A stretch of DNA of 64,000 bases from CAYTGM01 sp964437365 (GTDB lineage Bacteria; Sumerlaeota; Sumerlaeia; SLMS01). Both the position numbers and the translations under genes were made by a program. The DNA is taken from assembly GCA_964437365.1 (NCBI GenBank), contig CAYTGM010000005.1, positions 124,001 to 188,000 of the forward strand, given 5' to 3'. The notes under the pieces are model-generated. The model did no database searches and had not been told where the DNA came from. It worked only from the letters and a program-made list of their open reading frames with translations. This document shows positions 8,591-17,867 of this stretch, piece after piece. The stretch's first letter is position 1. Each line of letters begins with the position of its first letter.

Positions 8591-11500
8591 ATGAATTCGA
8601 CAGAAGTGTCAGAACTCCCTCCAAAACAGGGACTTTATAATCCAGAATTTGAGCAGGACTCCTGCGGGATCGGCTTTATTGCAGATATCGCTGGAAATCG
8701 ATCACACAGAATATTGTCACTCGCGATTAAATCGGTAATTAACCTGACTCACCGAGGTGCGATTGATATGGATGCCAAAACCGGTGACGGTGCTGGAATC
8801 CTAACCCAAATACCCTACAAGATATTCCGAAAAGACATCGAGCAGATGGGCGAACGGCTGGATCGCAATTCAGATCTGGGTGTCGGTATGATTTTTCTTC
8901 CTCGCGAGGATGAAGTCGCTCGCGAGAAATGTCGCCTTATTATCGAAGAAGCACTCTATCACTACGACCTCATTTTTCTCGGTTGGAGAAAAGTACCCGT
9001 TGATAGAACTGCTATTGGTGACAAAGCCGACTCCTCGCGACCTGCCATCGAACAAGTCCTCTTTAAACGCCCAGAAGGAATGGCTTCAGATGTTTACGAG
9101 GATACCATCTATAAGTGCCGCAAGGTTGTTGAAAACTCAGTAACTAAAAGAGGCATCAAGGGCTTCTATATCTGCTCAATGTCGAGCAAAACGATTGTCT
9201 ATAAAGGCATGTTCGTCGCCCCTCAAATACCTTTCTTCTATCAGGACCTTGCCTCGGAAGACTATGAAACAGCAATTGCCGTTTTCCACCAGCGCTACTC
9301 AACGAACACCTTTCCCCAGTGGCGTCTGGCACAGCCTTTCAGAATGCTTTGTCACAACGGAGAGATCAATACTCTCCAGGGAAATAAGAACTGGGTTCGC
9401 TCGCTTGAATCACAAGTTCTAAAGAGTAATCGGAGTGACAAAGAACTTCGTCGCCTGATGCCGATCATCCAGCCGGGAGGTTCAGACTCAGCTGCTCTGG
9501 ACAATACGCTGGAGGGAATCGTTCGCACTGGTCGACCCATGGTGAAAGGGGTGACCATGATGATGCCCCCAGCGTGGGAACACAACAAAGAGATGCCTGC
9601 TGAACAGCGCGACCTCTTCAAGTATCTCAGTTGCCTGATGTCCCCGTGGGACGGCCCTGCAGCTGTATGCTATACAGACGGGCGCTTTGTCGGCGCGACA
9701 CTCGATCGAAATGGGCTTCGACCAGCCCGCTATAAGATCAGTAAAGACGGTATCATTGTGTTTGGTTCTGAAGTTGGCACGATCAGTCTTCCTGACTCTG
9801 AAGTTCTGGAGAAAGGTCGCCTTGGTCCGGGCAAGATGCTCGCCGTCGATACACAGGAAGCGAAGCTATACAAAGATGATGAACTCAAGTCACAGCTCGC
9901 AGCCGAGCACCCTTACGCCGAATGGCTTTCTGAGCAACTTAAGGAAGTTCCCGAGCGCTCTACCCTGCTGACGAAATATTTCGAAAGTGCTCCGAAGGAA
10001 GACCCTGTTTCAGAGGATTTGACTCTGGTTACACTTCAGAAGCTCTTCGGATATACATATGAGGACGTGCGCCGAGTTCTTTTCTCCATGTTCAAAAGCG
10101 GAAAAGAAGCTATCGGCTCAATGGGTGACGATACCCCGCTGGCAGTCTTGAGTTCACACGCCAAACCTCTCCATCACTTCTTCAAACAGCGGTTCGCTCA
10201 GGTGACAAACCCCCCGATCGATCCAATTCGTGAAGAAAGTGTCATGTCTCTCTATGTGAATCTTGGACCGAGAAAGTCGATGTTTAAGGATTCTCCTGAA
10301 CATGCACAACTCATCCGTCTCGATTCTCCATTGCTGACACCGGCGGATATGGAATGGATTGATCAAATTGGGGATGGGATTCTCAAGCCGGCTCGTCTGG
10401 AAATGACCTTTGATCCGAAACAGGGAGGCGAGGGACTCAAAAAAGCACTTGATGAGATGTGCAAAAAAGGGCTCGAGCTACTGGATCAAGGCGCGGGCAT
10501 TATCATCCTGACGGATCGCAATGTAGGTCCAAACAAAGCTCCTATTCCTTCACTCCTTGCAACAGGATGCCTGCATCACTTCCTGACTCGAGAAGGCAGA
10601 AGGCTAAGCACTTCTATTGTCGTTGAATCTGGAGAGTGTCGCGACACACATCTTTTTGCGACCCTTCTGGGCTACGGTGCTTCTGCAGTTTACCCATATC
10701 TTGTCTATAAAGAAATCGACAATCTCATTGAGAAAACTCCTCAGCTCCTTGACGGCATTGATCGTCAGGGCGCATACGAGAACTTCGGAAAAGCGATGGA
10801 TGCTGGACTGATGAAAATCATGTCGAAGATGGGCATCTCTACCCTTTCAAGTTACGTTGGAGCTCAAATCTTCGAAGCAATTGGGCTCGACCAGGAGTTG
10901 ATTGACGAATACTTCACGGGAACCCCTTCAGTTGTATCAGGAGTTGGCCTCAAAGAAATCAGTGAGAACTACTGCGATTTCCACAACCATGCATTTGAAA
11001 CAGAAGAAGACAACAGGCTGAACAATGTTGGTATATACATGTTCAAGTCTAAGGGCGAACATCACGCCTTCAATCCGAAAGTCGTCAAGCAACTACACAA
11101 ATCAGTTCGCGACCGAGGAACAAAGGAATACAAAATATTCGCCGAAGCAGTCAACTCGCAGCCTCCCACTTCTTTGAGGGACCTGCTGGAATTTCAAAGT
11201 CAACGCGAACCACTCGACATGGACTACGTTGAGCCAATCGAATCCATCATGAAACGATTCTCAACGGCGGCGATGAGTTTAGGAGCTCTTTCGAAAGAAG
11301 CTCATGAGGCTCTCGCCATTGCCATGAACCGCATCGGCGGTAAGTCGAACAGTGGTGAGGGTGGCGAAGATCCGGCGCGTTTTCACCCGGATGAGAATGG
11401 GGATTCACGCAATAGCGCAGTGAAGCAAATTGCCTCGGCACGTTTCGGTGTGACTCCAAGTTACGTTGCGAGTGCAAAAGTCCTTGAGATCAAGATGGCT

Positions 11501-13177
11501 CAGGGAAGTAAGCCAGGCGAAGGTGGACAGATTCCCGGCATTAAAGTAAGTGAAGAGATCGCTCGTATTCGTCACAGTATCCCGGGTGTTACTCTCATTT
11601 CTCCTCCGCCACATCATGATATTTACTCGATTGAAGATCTCGCACAGTTGATCTCTGATCTGAAAGCCGTTAACCCGCGTTCAAAGGTCTGTGTGAAGCT
11701 CGTTGCTGAAGCCGGCGTCGGTACGATCTCTGCCGGTGTAGCTAAAGCTGGGGCTGACCTCATTCACATTTCTGGACATGACGGCGGTACCGGTGCTTCA
11801 CCACTTTCTTCTATCAAACATGCTGGAAGTGCGTGGGAGCTTGGACTTGCAGAAGCTCATCAGGTCCTTGTTCTCAATAATATGCGCGGACACGTGACAC
11901 TCCGTACTGACGGTGGGCTGAGAACAGGCCGCGATATCCTCGTTGCTGCTCTATTGGGCGCGGAAGAGTATATATTTGGAACTGCCGCACTGATTGCAAC
12001 CGGATGTGTCATGGCTCGTCAGTGTCACGCAAACACTTGCCCGGTTGGCGTTGCGACTCAAAAGCAAAACCTCCGAGACAAGTATCCCGGAAAGCCCGAA
12101 CATCTTGTTGCTTACTTCCAGTTTGTTGCACAGGAAGTGCGTGAGCTGATGGCGAAGCTTGGCTATGACAACCTGAATGAGCTGATCGGACGCGTGGACC
12201 TGTTGAAGCAGGTTGATCGAGATGATTGTGTGCGAAGCTCAACACTTGATCTCAAGCCCCTCCTTGCAGTGGTAGACCCTGATCGCAAACGCGCTCAACG
12301 TCGAATTCGTGCCAGAAACAATAATAGTCAGGCTCACACCAATATAGACGATGCGTTGATTCAAGACGCGCAAGACGTTATCATTCACCGCAGAGGACAT
12401 AAGACTCTGTCCGCTGAGATCACAAGTATCGACCGAACCGTTGGTGCGAAGCTCGCCGGCGAGATTGCCTTCCTTCACGGGGACGAGGGCCTTGGTGACG
12501 GTGAAATTGAAGTTAACTTCAACGGAACCGCAGGACAGTCCTTCGGCGCATTTGCTATTCATGGAATGAAGTTACGACTCATTGGTGAAGCAAACGACTA
12601 TATTGGAAAAATGATGGCTGGAGGTGAGATCATTGTTCATCCACCTGCCAACGCTCCGTTTAAAGCAGAAGAGAACGTCATTGTTGGGAACACCGTTCTA
12701 TACGGAGCAACGGGAGGAACTCTCTTCGTTAGAGGTCGCGCAGGTGAACGCTTCGCTGTTAGAAACTCCGGCGCGAAGGCAGTTGTTGAAGGAATAGGAG
12801 ATCATGGATGTGAATACATGACCGGCGGAGTTGTTGTCGTTCTCGGCACAACAGGGCGAAACTTCGGTGCGGGCATGACAGGAGGTTGTTCATTCGTTTA
12901 TGATAAGGATGGCACTTTCTCTCCTCGTTGCAACGATGACACTGTGCTTCACAATCGTCTCGCCAAAGAAGAGGACATCCACACACTCAAGGTGATGGTT
13001 ACAGCGCACCTTGAAAGAACAGACTCTTCTGTCGCGAAAAGGATCCTCGACAACTGGGACAAGGAGTTGAAGAACTTCTGGGTGATCTCGCCTAAAGAGG
13101 ATAACGCTGAACCAGCAGCAACAGACAAGAGCGCAGAGAAAAAAACTGCTTCTGAAGGCAAAGCGAAGAAGAACTGA
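8591..13177 (+). CDS. gltB: Glutamate synthase, large (alpha) subunit
   Basis: Transfers the amide of glutamine to 2-oxoglutarate, yielding two glutamates; the core of nitrogen assimilation with glutamine synthetase. Length (1528 residues) is normal. A 24-residue propeptide precedes Cys25 (EQDSCGIGF), the N-terminal nucleophile of the class II amidotransferase domain (to about 430). Then come the central domain, the FMN-binding synthase domain (about 850-1210; GGKSNSGEGGEDP, ISGHDGGTGASPLSS), the 3Fe-4S cysteines in CVMARQCHANTCPVG near residue 1138, and the GXGXG beta-helix (about 1270-1460). A Lys/Glu/Ala-rich tail of about 25 residues is added after the usual end. No gltD lies next to it, so the small subunit is encoded elsewhere or electrons come from ferredoxin. 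A terminator follows. Confidence 0.98.
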   Translation: MNSTEVSELPPKQGLYNPEFEQDSCGIGFIADIAGNRSHRILSLAIKSVINLTHRGAIDMDAKTGDGAGILTQIPYKIFRKDIEQMGERLDRNSDLGVGMIFLPREDEVAREKCRLIIEEALYHYDLIFLGWRKVPVDRTAIGDKADSSRPAIEQVLFKRPEGMASDVYEDTIYKCRKVVENSVTKRGIKGFYICSMSSKTIVYKGMFVAPQIPFFYQDLASEDYETAIAVFHQRYSTNTFPQWRLAQPFRMLCHNGEINTLQGNKNWVRSLESQVLKSNRSDKELRRLMPIIQPGGSDSAALDNTLEGIVRTGRPMVKGVTMMMPPAWEHNKEMPAEQRDLFKYLSCLMSPWDGPAAVCYTDGRFVGATLDRNGLRPARYKISKDGIIVFGSEVGTISLPDSEVLEKGRLGPGKMLAVDTQEAKLYKDDELKSQLAAEHPYAEWLSEQLKEVPERSTLLTKYFESAPKEDPVSEDLTLVTLQKLFGYTYEDVRRVLFSMFKSGKEAIGSMGDDTPLAVLSSHAKPLHHFFKQRFAQVTNPPIDPIREESVMSLYVNLGPRKSMFKDSPEHAQLIRLDSPLLTPADMEWIDQIGDGILKPARLEMTFDPKQGGEGLKKALDEMCKKGLELLDQGAGIIILTDRNVGPNKAPIPSLLATGCLHHFLTREGRRLSTSIVVESGECRDTHLFATLLGYGASAVYPYLVYKEIDNLIEKTPQLLDGIDRQGAYENFGKAMDAGLMKIMSKMGISTLSSYVGAQIFEAIGLDQELIDEYFTGTPSVVSGVGLKEISENYCDFHNHAFETEEDNRLNNVGIYMFKSKGEHHAFNPKVVKQLHKSVRDRGTKEYKIFAEAVNSQPPTSLRDLLEFQSQREPLDMDYVEPIESIMKRFSTAAMSLGALSKEAHEALAIAMNRIGGKSNSGEGGEDPARFHPDENGDSRNSAVKQIASARFGVTPSYVASAKVLEIKMAQGSKPGEGGQIPGIKVSEEIARIRHSIPGVTLISPPPHHDIYSIEDLAQLISDLKAVNPRSKVCVKLVAEAGVGTISAGVAKAGADLIHISGHDGGTGASPLSSIKHAGSAWELGLAEAHQVLVLNNMRGHVTLRTDGGLRTGRDILVAALLGAEEYIFGTAALIATGCVMARQCHANTCPVGVATQKQNLRDKYPGKPEHLVAYFQFVAQEVRELMAKLGYDNLNELIGRVDLLKQVDRDDCVRSSTLDLKPLLAVVDPDRKRAQRRIRARNNNSQAHTNIDDALIQDAQDVIIHRRGHKTLSAEITSIDRTVGAKLAGEIAFLHGDEGLGDGEIEVNFNGTAGQSFGAFAIHGMKLRLIGEANDYIGKMMAGGEIIVHPPANAPFKAEENVIVGNTVLYGATGGTLFVRGRAGERFAVRNSGAKAVVEGIGDHGCEYMTGGVVVVLGTTGRNFGAGMTGGCSFVYDKDGTFSPRCNDDTVLHNRLAKEEDIHTLKVMVTAHLERTDSSVAKRILDNWDKELKNFWVISPKEDNAEPAATDKSAEKKTASEGKAKKN

Positions 13178-13203
13178 TCTTCCTTAACGAAACAAAGAGC
13201 CCT

Positions 13204-13237
13204 ATCCCCCGTCAGTCAGACTGCCGGGGGATTTTTT
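13204..13237. terminator. Bidirectional terminator after gltB
   Basis: Eight-base perfect stem ATCCCCCG / CGGGGGAT (13204-13211 and 13225-13232) followed by a run of T on the + strand. It sits between the convergent gltB and the membrane-protein gene, whose stop codon begins at its edge. Confidence 0.88.
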
Positions 13238-14411
13238 ATGAGTCCTCACGGCTTGTATCTTCAGAATGCTCAACCGCATTCTGCTTCACGTCTAAGTCTG
13301 TCTTGTACTTTCCATCCTGAAGATCAGTACAGGCCTTGACAACCCATCTGGTGTATGGGTCCTCCAACTGACGAGATCGATCAAGCTTTAGCCCGTCTAT
13401 ATGCGTATTAATCCTGAAAGAGCGAAAGGACTCTCTAATCTTATCTGAGAGATCTTTTTCTTTGAGAGTATCAGAGGCGACTAGCAGGAGATAATTTGCC
13501 AGTAGTCTGGGGGACGCCTGCATCACGTCGCGACTATGTAGCAGCATCAGAGCTTTCTCGGCACTTTCATAATCCTCTGACTCAAGAGCACTGGTAGCCA
13601 CAAAAAGTGATAGAGAGAGACGCCTTGGGTGCGAAGCAGGAAGGTCTCTCAAAGCTATCGCCTCAGCTGGGCCTGCGGTTTCAGGGTTCTCCATCCGAGC
13701 GATATCAGCTTTCACAACATTGGTAACTCGCACTGCCGCCTTCCGAAGTTCCGTATTGCTATCCTCCAGTGGTTTCTTTTCGACAATCTCAAGAATAGAC
13801 TCAAGTATATCGCGTCGCTGATCCTTTACCGCTACCCCGGCGATTGCAAGGCAGGTGAGTTCTAACCTGTTTGGGTTTGTAAAAACATTCTTCTCAAGTA
13901 TTTCAAGAGCTTCCTCAGGCTTACCCCTCATCAACTTGACAATGATAGATGGAGGAACAGGATGAGACTTCCACTGACCATGACCACCCAGCACTATCAG
14001 CACCTCGGCAATGATCACAGCTGCGATTGAAAGCCAGACAAGCCAGGTTTGTCCCCACGAAGAAAAACCCAGGAAGAGGAGTGTGGCCGGAAAGATTAAT
14101 TCGTAGGTGACTCTTCTCACGATATCTTTGAGACTGGGCGCGAGCTGAAGTCCATATTTATAATCAAAATATCCGAGCGCTATATGACCCGCCGGCTTCG
14201 ACTTAATGGTGATCAGCACCATACCAAGAATGCCCAGAATGATCATCTCTATACTGAGCTCTTTTCCCCACATGATGCCAAGAACGAAGACCAGCAGCCA
14301 GAGGGCTTGTGCAGTAGATAACAGAAACGCCGCTGTACTTGTCGCTTTTTTCAAGTAGGGATCTTTTCTCGGGTGCAGGAAGGGAGGTTGAAACCTTGAT
14401 TGATCTGACAA
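13236..14411 (-). CDS. Membrane protein with helical-repeat cytoplasmic domain, unknown
   Basis: 391 residues. The N-terminal half has four hydrophobic segments (ATSTAAFLLSTAQALWLLVF; ELSIEMIILGILGMVLI; LIFPATLLFLGF; WLVWLSIAAVIIAEVLIVLGG). The C-terminal 230 residues are soluble and alpha-helical in TPR-like fashion (KPEEALEILEKNVF, LEILEKKPLEDS, SALESEDYESAEKALMLL). The start is TTG 14411, supported by AAAGGA about eight bases upstream and an in-frame TGA just before that. The membrane-plus-TPR layout suggests an anchor for a protein complex, but no family is recognised. It is convergent with gltB and divergent from the Nudix gene. Confidence 0.75.
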   Translation of the reverse strand: MSDQSRFQPPFLHPRKDPYLKKATSTAAFLLSTAQALWLLVFVLGIMWGKELSIEMIILGILGMVLITIKSKPAGHIALGYFDYKYGLQLAPSLKDIVRRVTYELIFPATLLFLGFSSWGQTWLVWLSIAAVIIAEVLIVLGGHGQWKSHPVPPSIIVKLMRGKPEEALEILEKNVFTNPNRLELTCLAIAGVAVKDQRRDILESILEIVEKKPLEDSNTELRKAAVRVTNVVKADIARMENPETAGPAEAIALRDLPASHPRRLSLSLFVATSALESEDYESAEKALMLLHSRDVMQASPRLLANYLLLVASDTLKEKDLSDKIRESFRSFRINTHIDGLKLDRSRQLEDPYTRWVVKACTDLQDGKYKTDLDVKQNAVEHSEDTSREDS

Positions 14412-14539
14412 GAAGAAGTCCTTTCACATAGTTCTAAGAGATTATTTCTACATAGACCGAAAGGAATGCAAGAAGCGATTGCGGGCAGAGAGTTTGCTGT
14501 AGGAAATGAAACTCATCTTTAAGAGGTCTTTTCATTGAA

Positions 14540-15091
14540 ATGAGCTACTTTCCCAGTCCCACCGACGATGATCTTTTGCCTGTAGTAAACGAGGCAGACG
14601 AACAGGTCGGTACCGCCACGAGGAAAGAGGTGCATGAAAAGAAACTCCTTCATCGCGCTGTACATATCGTCGTGTTTGATCCGGAAAAAGGAGTCCTTCT
14701 GCAAAAGCGCAGCCTGCAGAAGGACAGCTATCCGGGCTGGTGGGATATCAGCGTTGGTGGGCACGTCGACGTAGATGAGTCCTACAAGTCCGCGGCTGTG
14801 CGGGAAATGAAAGAAGAATTGGGAATCGAAGAGACTCCTGTGTATGTCGACAGACGCTCAGCCTCTGAATTAAGCGGATTTGAGTTTGTCCATATTTACG
14901 AAGTAGAGAGCACCGGTCCCTTCTCACATGATCAGGATGAAATCGACGACTTACGCTGGATAAGTTTTGAGGACTTGAATTCAAAAACACACTCTGATCC
15001 GGAAACCCAGGACCCCTATCAGATTACTTCCTCTGGACTCATAAGCTTGAAGCTCTGGCTGGATCACTGGCAGGGAGATTGTATATGCTGA
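14540..15091 (+). CDS. Nudix hydrolase, IPP-isomerase-like subgroup
   Basis: 183-residue Nudix protein. The box GX5EX7REUXEEXGU is complete: it starts at GHVDVDE and closes with REMKEELGI, giving the Mg-binding glutamates. The opening EADEQVGTATRKEVHEKKLLH and the VLLQKRSLQKDSYPGWWDIS segment resemble the YfcD/IPP isomerase-like group rather than MutT. The substrate cannot be told; candidates are nucleoside diphosphate derivatives or other X-linked diphosphates. Its stop overlaps the prmC start by seven bases (ATGCTGA), so the two genes are translationally coupled. Confidence 0.88.
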   Translation: MSYFPSPTDDDLLPVVNEADEQVGTATRKEVHEKKLLHRAVHIVVFDPEKGVLLQKRSLQKDSYPGWWDISVGGHVDVDESYKSAAVREMKEELGIEETPVYVDRRSASELSGFEFVHIYEVESTGPFSHDQDEIDDLRWISFEDLNSKTHSDPETQDPYQITSSGLISLKLWLDHWQGDCIC

Positions 15092-15951
15092 CGGTCGGTG
15101 ACGCTGTCCTTAAATCAGCCGATTATCTGAAACGTAAAGGTGTCGACTCGCCTCGACTTGACGGTGAAATCCTGCTCTGCCAGATATTAAACTGCGATCG
15201 ACTTCATCTATACATGGACTGGAAGAAGCCACTCCATGATCTTGAAATCGCTGCTTACCGCGAGTTTATCAGGCGCAGAGGGGAAGACCGAGAGCCCGTA
15301 TCCCGCATTCTGGGAAAACGCGAGTTCTATGGTCGAGACTTCATTGTCACACCCGATACCTTCTCTCCCCGACCAGAGACTGAGGGGGTTGTCGAGAGAG
15401 CTCTCAGACTACTTGAAACGGAAAGTGCTTTAAAAGAAAGTCGAGGAGCTATCTTCGAAGTAGGAACAGGCACCGGATGTATTATTATCAGCATCGCGCT
15501 TGAGAGTGATCATCATCACTATATCGCCAGTGAGATTTCTCCTGAAACCCTCAACATTGCAAAGAAGAACGCTGACCACCACAAGGTTGGAAACCGTATC
15601 GACTTCCGCTGCGGTGCTGACTTTACCGGGTTTGAGGGCTCTATCGCACTGCTTGTAAGCAATCCTCCATACATTAAATCGGGGGACATACCTGGCCTTG
15701 ATCCTGAAGTCAGGAAATTTGATCCCATGCGAGCCCTGGATGGTGGCGCAGATGGTCTAGACGTCGTACGTACTCTTGCTTCCCAGGGAGGAAGCCTGAT
15801 GATTACTGGAGGATGGTGCGTCCTTGAGCTCGGTGAAGATCACCTGGAAGAGGCCCGTGAAGTCTATAGGTCCACTGAACTCTTCGATAAGATCCAGATA
15901 GAGAAAGACTATGCTGGTTTGAACCGTTATCTCTTAGCCCGCAAAGGTTGA
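15085..15951 (+). CDS. prmC: Release-factor glutamine methyltransferase
   Basis: PrmC/HemK N5-glutamine methyltransferase, which methylates the GGQ glutamine of peptide-chain release factors using S-adenosylmethionine. Start ATG 15085 is supported by CAGGGAGA seven bases upstream and by overlap with the Nudix stop; an in-frame TTG at 15079 is less likely. The helical N-terminal substrate domain contains LHLYMDWKKPL; the SAM fold has IFEVGTGTGCIIISIA, and the catalytic NPPY motif is SNPPYIKSGDI. REFYGRDFIVTPDTFSPRPETE is the usual linker signature (R..F.V....L.PRPETE). Length 289 residues is typical. Not preceded by prfA, which is its common partner elsewhere. Confidence 0.95.
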   Translation: MLTVGDAVLKSADYLKRKGVDSPRLDGEILLCQILNCDRLHLYMDWKKPLHDLEIAAYREFIRRRGEDREPVSRILGKREFYGRDFIVTPDTFSPRPETEGVVERALRLLETESALKESRGAIFEVGTGTGCIIISIALESDHHHYIASEISPETLNIAKKNADHHKVGNRIDFRCGADFTGFEGSIALLVSNPPYIKSGDIPGLDPEVRKFDPMRALDGGADGLDVVRTLASQGGSLMITGGWCVLELGEDHLEEAREVYRSTELFDKIQIEKDYAGLNRYLLARKG

Positions 15952-16018
15952 CGAGGACCCTCTATGTGATCCACTCTTTTATAATTAAAGTAGTACATAT
16001 TTCAACCTTGGAGGGGAT

Positions 16019-16948
16019 ATGAATATGATGGGGATCTTTCCAGTTTTAGCAATTATCAGCAGTTTACTTTGCTTTCTCATAGAAACCAGTATGGTTCCGT
16101 ACCTTGCAGCTATAAATGTTCTCTGCGCTGGTTTGTCATTTGGTGCCGACGATGACGCCAAAGCTAAATCATTCGGCATCCTTTCACCACTTGGAGTCCT
16201 GGTGGCAGGCTTTATTTTCGCCTCCATCGCTATCATTCCCACAATGATGTTAATCGTTGTCATATATCTTATTTCTATTTTTTCGTTCAATTCGAAAGAG
16301 AACAAAGTGGTTCTATACAGTGGAATTATCCTCACTTCTTTTCTCGCGATCTGCTCCCCTGCCTACTTATCGGGAAGCGCCACTTCTGCTCCTTTGGACC
16401 TTCGTGGTGCCAGTCGTATTGTTGTCTTCGGAGATAGCCTGAGTGCAGGCATACCAAACGATAACGTCCGCAACTTGTGGCCAGAGATTGTTTCCGATGA
16501 ACTCGGCCTGGAGCTATCCAACCTTGCCTATCCCGGAGATACCGCCGGTGATTCATGGAGGCGCTGGGAATCCGCTGTCCAAAGTGGGGACTGGGGCACA
16601 GGCTCTGAAGAGTGGAATCCGGACTTTGCCATTGTCCTGCTTGGTGGAAATAATATGCTCAGGAAAGAGGCGCCTGAAAAGGCCTTTGAAGAGCTCGATG
16701 TCATTCTTGATAATGTGGCTCCTCGCGTGAAAACAGTCCTCCTGATCTCTGTGCCGGGAGGAATCCTCGGAGACGAATATTCAAGTATCTGGGATGATCT
16801 TGCTTCACAACACGAGAATGTCTATATCATGAACTCTCGCGCACTCAGAGGAATCTTTACTGATCGGAGAATGACCGTCGACGGCATTCACATGAATCAG
16901 CAGGGACACAACACGTTCGCACAGAAAGTTCTCGAGCGAATCAGATAG
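16019..16948 (+). CDS. Membrane-anchored SGNH/GDSL hydrolase (arylesterase-like)
   Basis: 309 residues, start ATG 16019 after GAGGGG. The first about 125 residues are hydrophobic with three to four membrane spans (IFPVLAIISSLLCFLIE, IFASIAIIPTMMLIVVIYLI and GIILTSFLAICSPAYL). The rest is a TesA/arylesterase-like SGNH hydrolase: block I VVFGDSLSAG with the catalytic Ser, block III GGNNM with the oxyanion Asn, and block V DGIHMNQQGH with the Asp-His pair. GDSL enzymes of this type deacylate or hydrolyse esters and thioesters on the outer side of the membrane. A membrane domain fused in front is less common than a plain signal peptide and hints at action on lipid or envelope acyl groups (inference). 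The dihydropteroate synthase-like gene follows after 12 bases. Confidence 0.85.
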   Translation: MNMMGIFPVLAIISSLLCFLIETSMVPYLAAINVLCAGLSFGADDDAKAKSFGILSPLGVLVAGFIFASIAIIPTMMLIVVIYLISIFSFNSKENKVVLYSGIILTSFLAICSPAYLSGSATSAPLDLRGASRIVVFGDSLSAGIPNDNVRNLWPEIVSDELGLELSNLAYPGDTAGDSWRRWESAVQSGDWGTGSEEWNPDFAIVLLGGNNMLRKEAPEKAFEELDVILDNVAPRVKTVLLISVPGGILGDEYSSIWDDLASQHENVYIMNSRALRGIFTDRRMTVDGIHMNQQGHNTFAQKVLERIR

Positions 16949-16960
16949 GAGCAGGAAGAG

Positions 16961-17779
16961 TTGTCAGTAACACGCATCATGGCCGCCATCAATGTCAGCC
17001 CCGAATCATTCTTCAAAGGTTCCGTGGCCTCTGACGAGCAGGAACTGGCCAAAGCTGTCCGTAGAGCCGTCAGCAACGGTGCCGAACTCATCGACATCGG
17101 TGCCATGTCCACAGCACCTTACAAAGAAACGCAGATTTCTGAAGAGGAAGAAGTCAACCGTATATCCTGGGCAACAAAGATTGCTCTCGAAAATTGCGGG
17201 AGTGCAAAGGTAAGTATCGATACACAACGAACAGCCGTGGCCAGACGCGGACTGGAACTGGGAGCTCATCTCATTAATGATGTGTCTGGGCTCTTATCAG
17301 ACGAAGCACTCGCTCCCCTCTGCGCAGAGAAAGAGTGCGGTGTAATTCTCATGGCCAATGAGAGCCAACTGTCAGGCCTTCCTTCTGATGATGTCATCTC
17401 TACCACGAATCAGCTTTTTGAACGTATACTCACGAATGCTGCCAAGGCAGGCATTCACAAAGAGAAGATCATTCTCGACCCAGGGATCGGATTCTTCCGA
17501 AGCCAGAAGGTGTCCTGGGAAAAATGGGATCTCGAAGTTCTTCAGAAACTAGATCAACTTGAAACACAAGGCTGTCCGCTCCTCATTGGAGCATCCAGAA
17601 AATCGTTTATAGGTAAGCTTCTGAATATCGAAAAGTCAGAGGACCGCTTTGCTGGTTCGCTGGCGATCGCCTCCTGGTGTGCGCTCAAGAAAGTCGACTG
17701 GCTTCGTGTCCATGATATCCGGGAATCCAGTGAAGTTGTGCGAATGATGAACCTTCTGGATGGATTAGACCGCGATTGA
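16961..17779 (+). CDS. folP: Dihydropteroate synthase-like protein (variant active site)
   Basis: TIM-barrel pterin-binding protein of the DHPS family, which joins pABA to 6-hydroxymethyl-dihydropterin diphosphate in folate synthesis. Seen: INVSPESFFKGS (diphosphate loop), INDVSG, LDPGIGF and IGASRKSFIG, all in the right order across 272 residues. The second loop reads DIGAMSTAPY where classical DHPS has DIGGESTRPG, so the Glu and Arg of that loop are replaced. The start is TTG 16961, with AGGAAGAG just upstream. It may be a true but divergent DHPS or a paralogue acting on another pterin; the family is certain, the symbol less so. It lies between a GDSL hydrolase and a nucleoside transporter, not in a folate operon. 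Confidence 0.8.
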   Translation: MSVTRIMAAINVSPESFFKGSVASDEQELAKAVRRAVSNGAELIDIGAMSTAPYKETQISEEEEVNRISWATKIALENCGSAKVSIDTQRTAVARRGLELGAHLINDVSGLLSDEALAPLCAEKECGVILMANESQLSGLPSDDVISTTNQLFERILTNAAKAGIHKEKIILDPGIGFFRSQKVSWEKWDLEVLQKLDQLETQGCPLLIGASRKSFIGKLLNIEKSEDRFAGSLAIASWCALKKVDWLRVHDIRESSEVVRMMNLLDGLDRD

Positions 17780-17867
17780 TACAATCTTATCCTTGCGGTT
17801 TTTGATCTTCACCTTTCAATTATCATGTTGTTTTGACTGATCAGTTTGAAAGGCGCACCCTTCCTCC

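Noticed and set aside
14748..14990. Reverse-strand frames inside the Nudix, gltB and smc genes
   Set aside because: These long open frames are shadows of strong genes on the other strand or in another frame.
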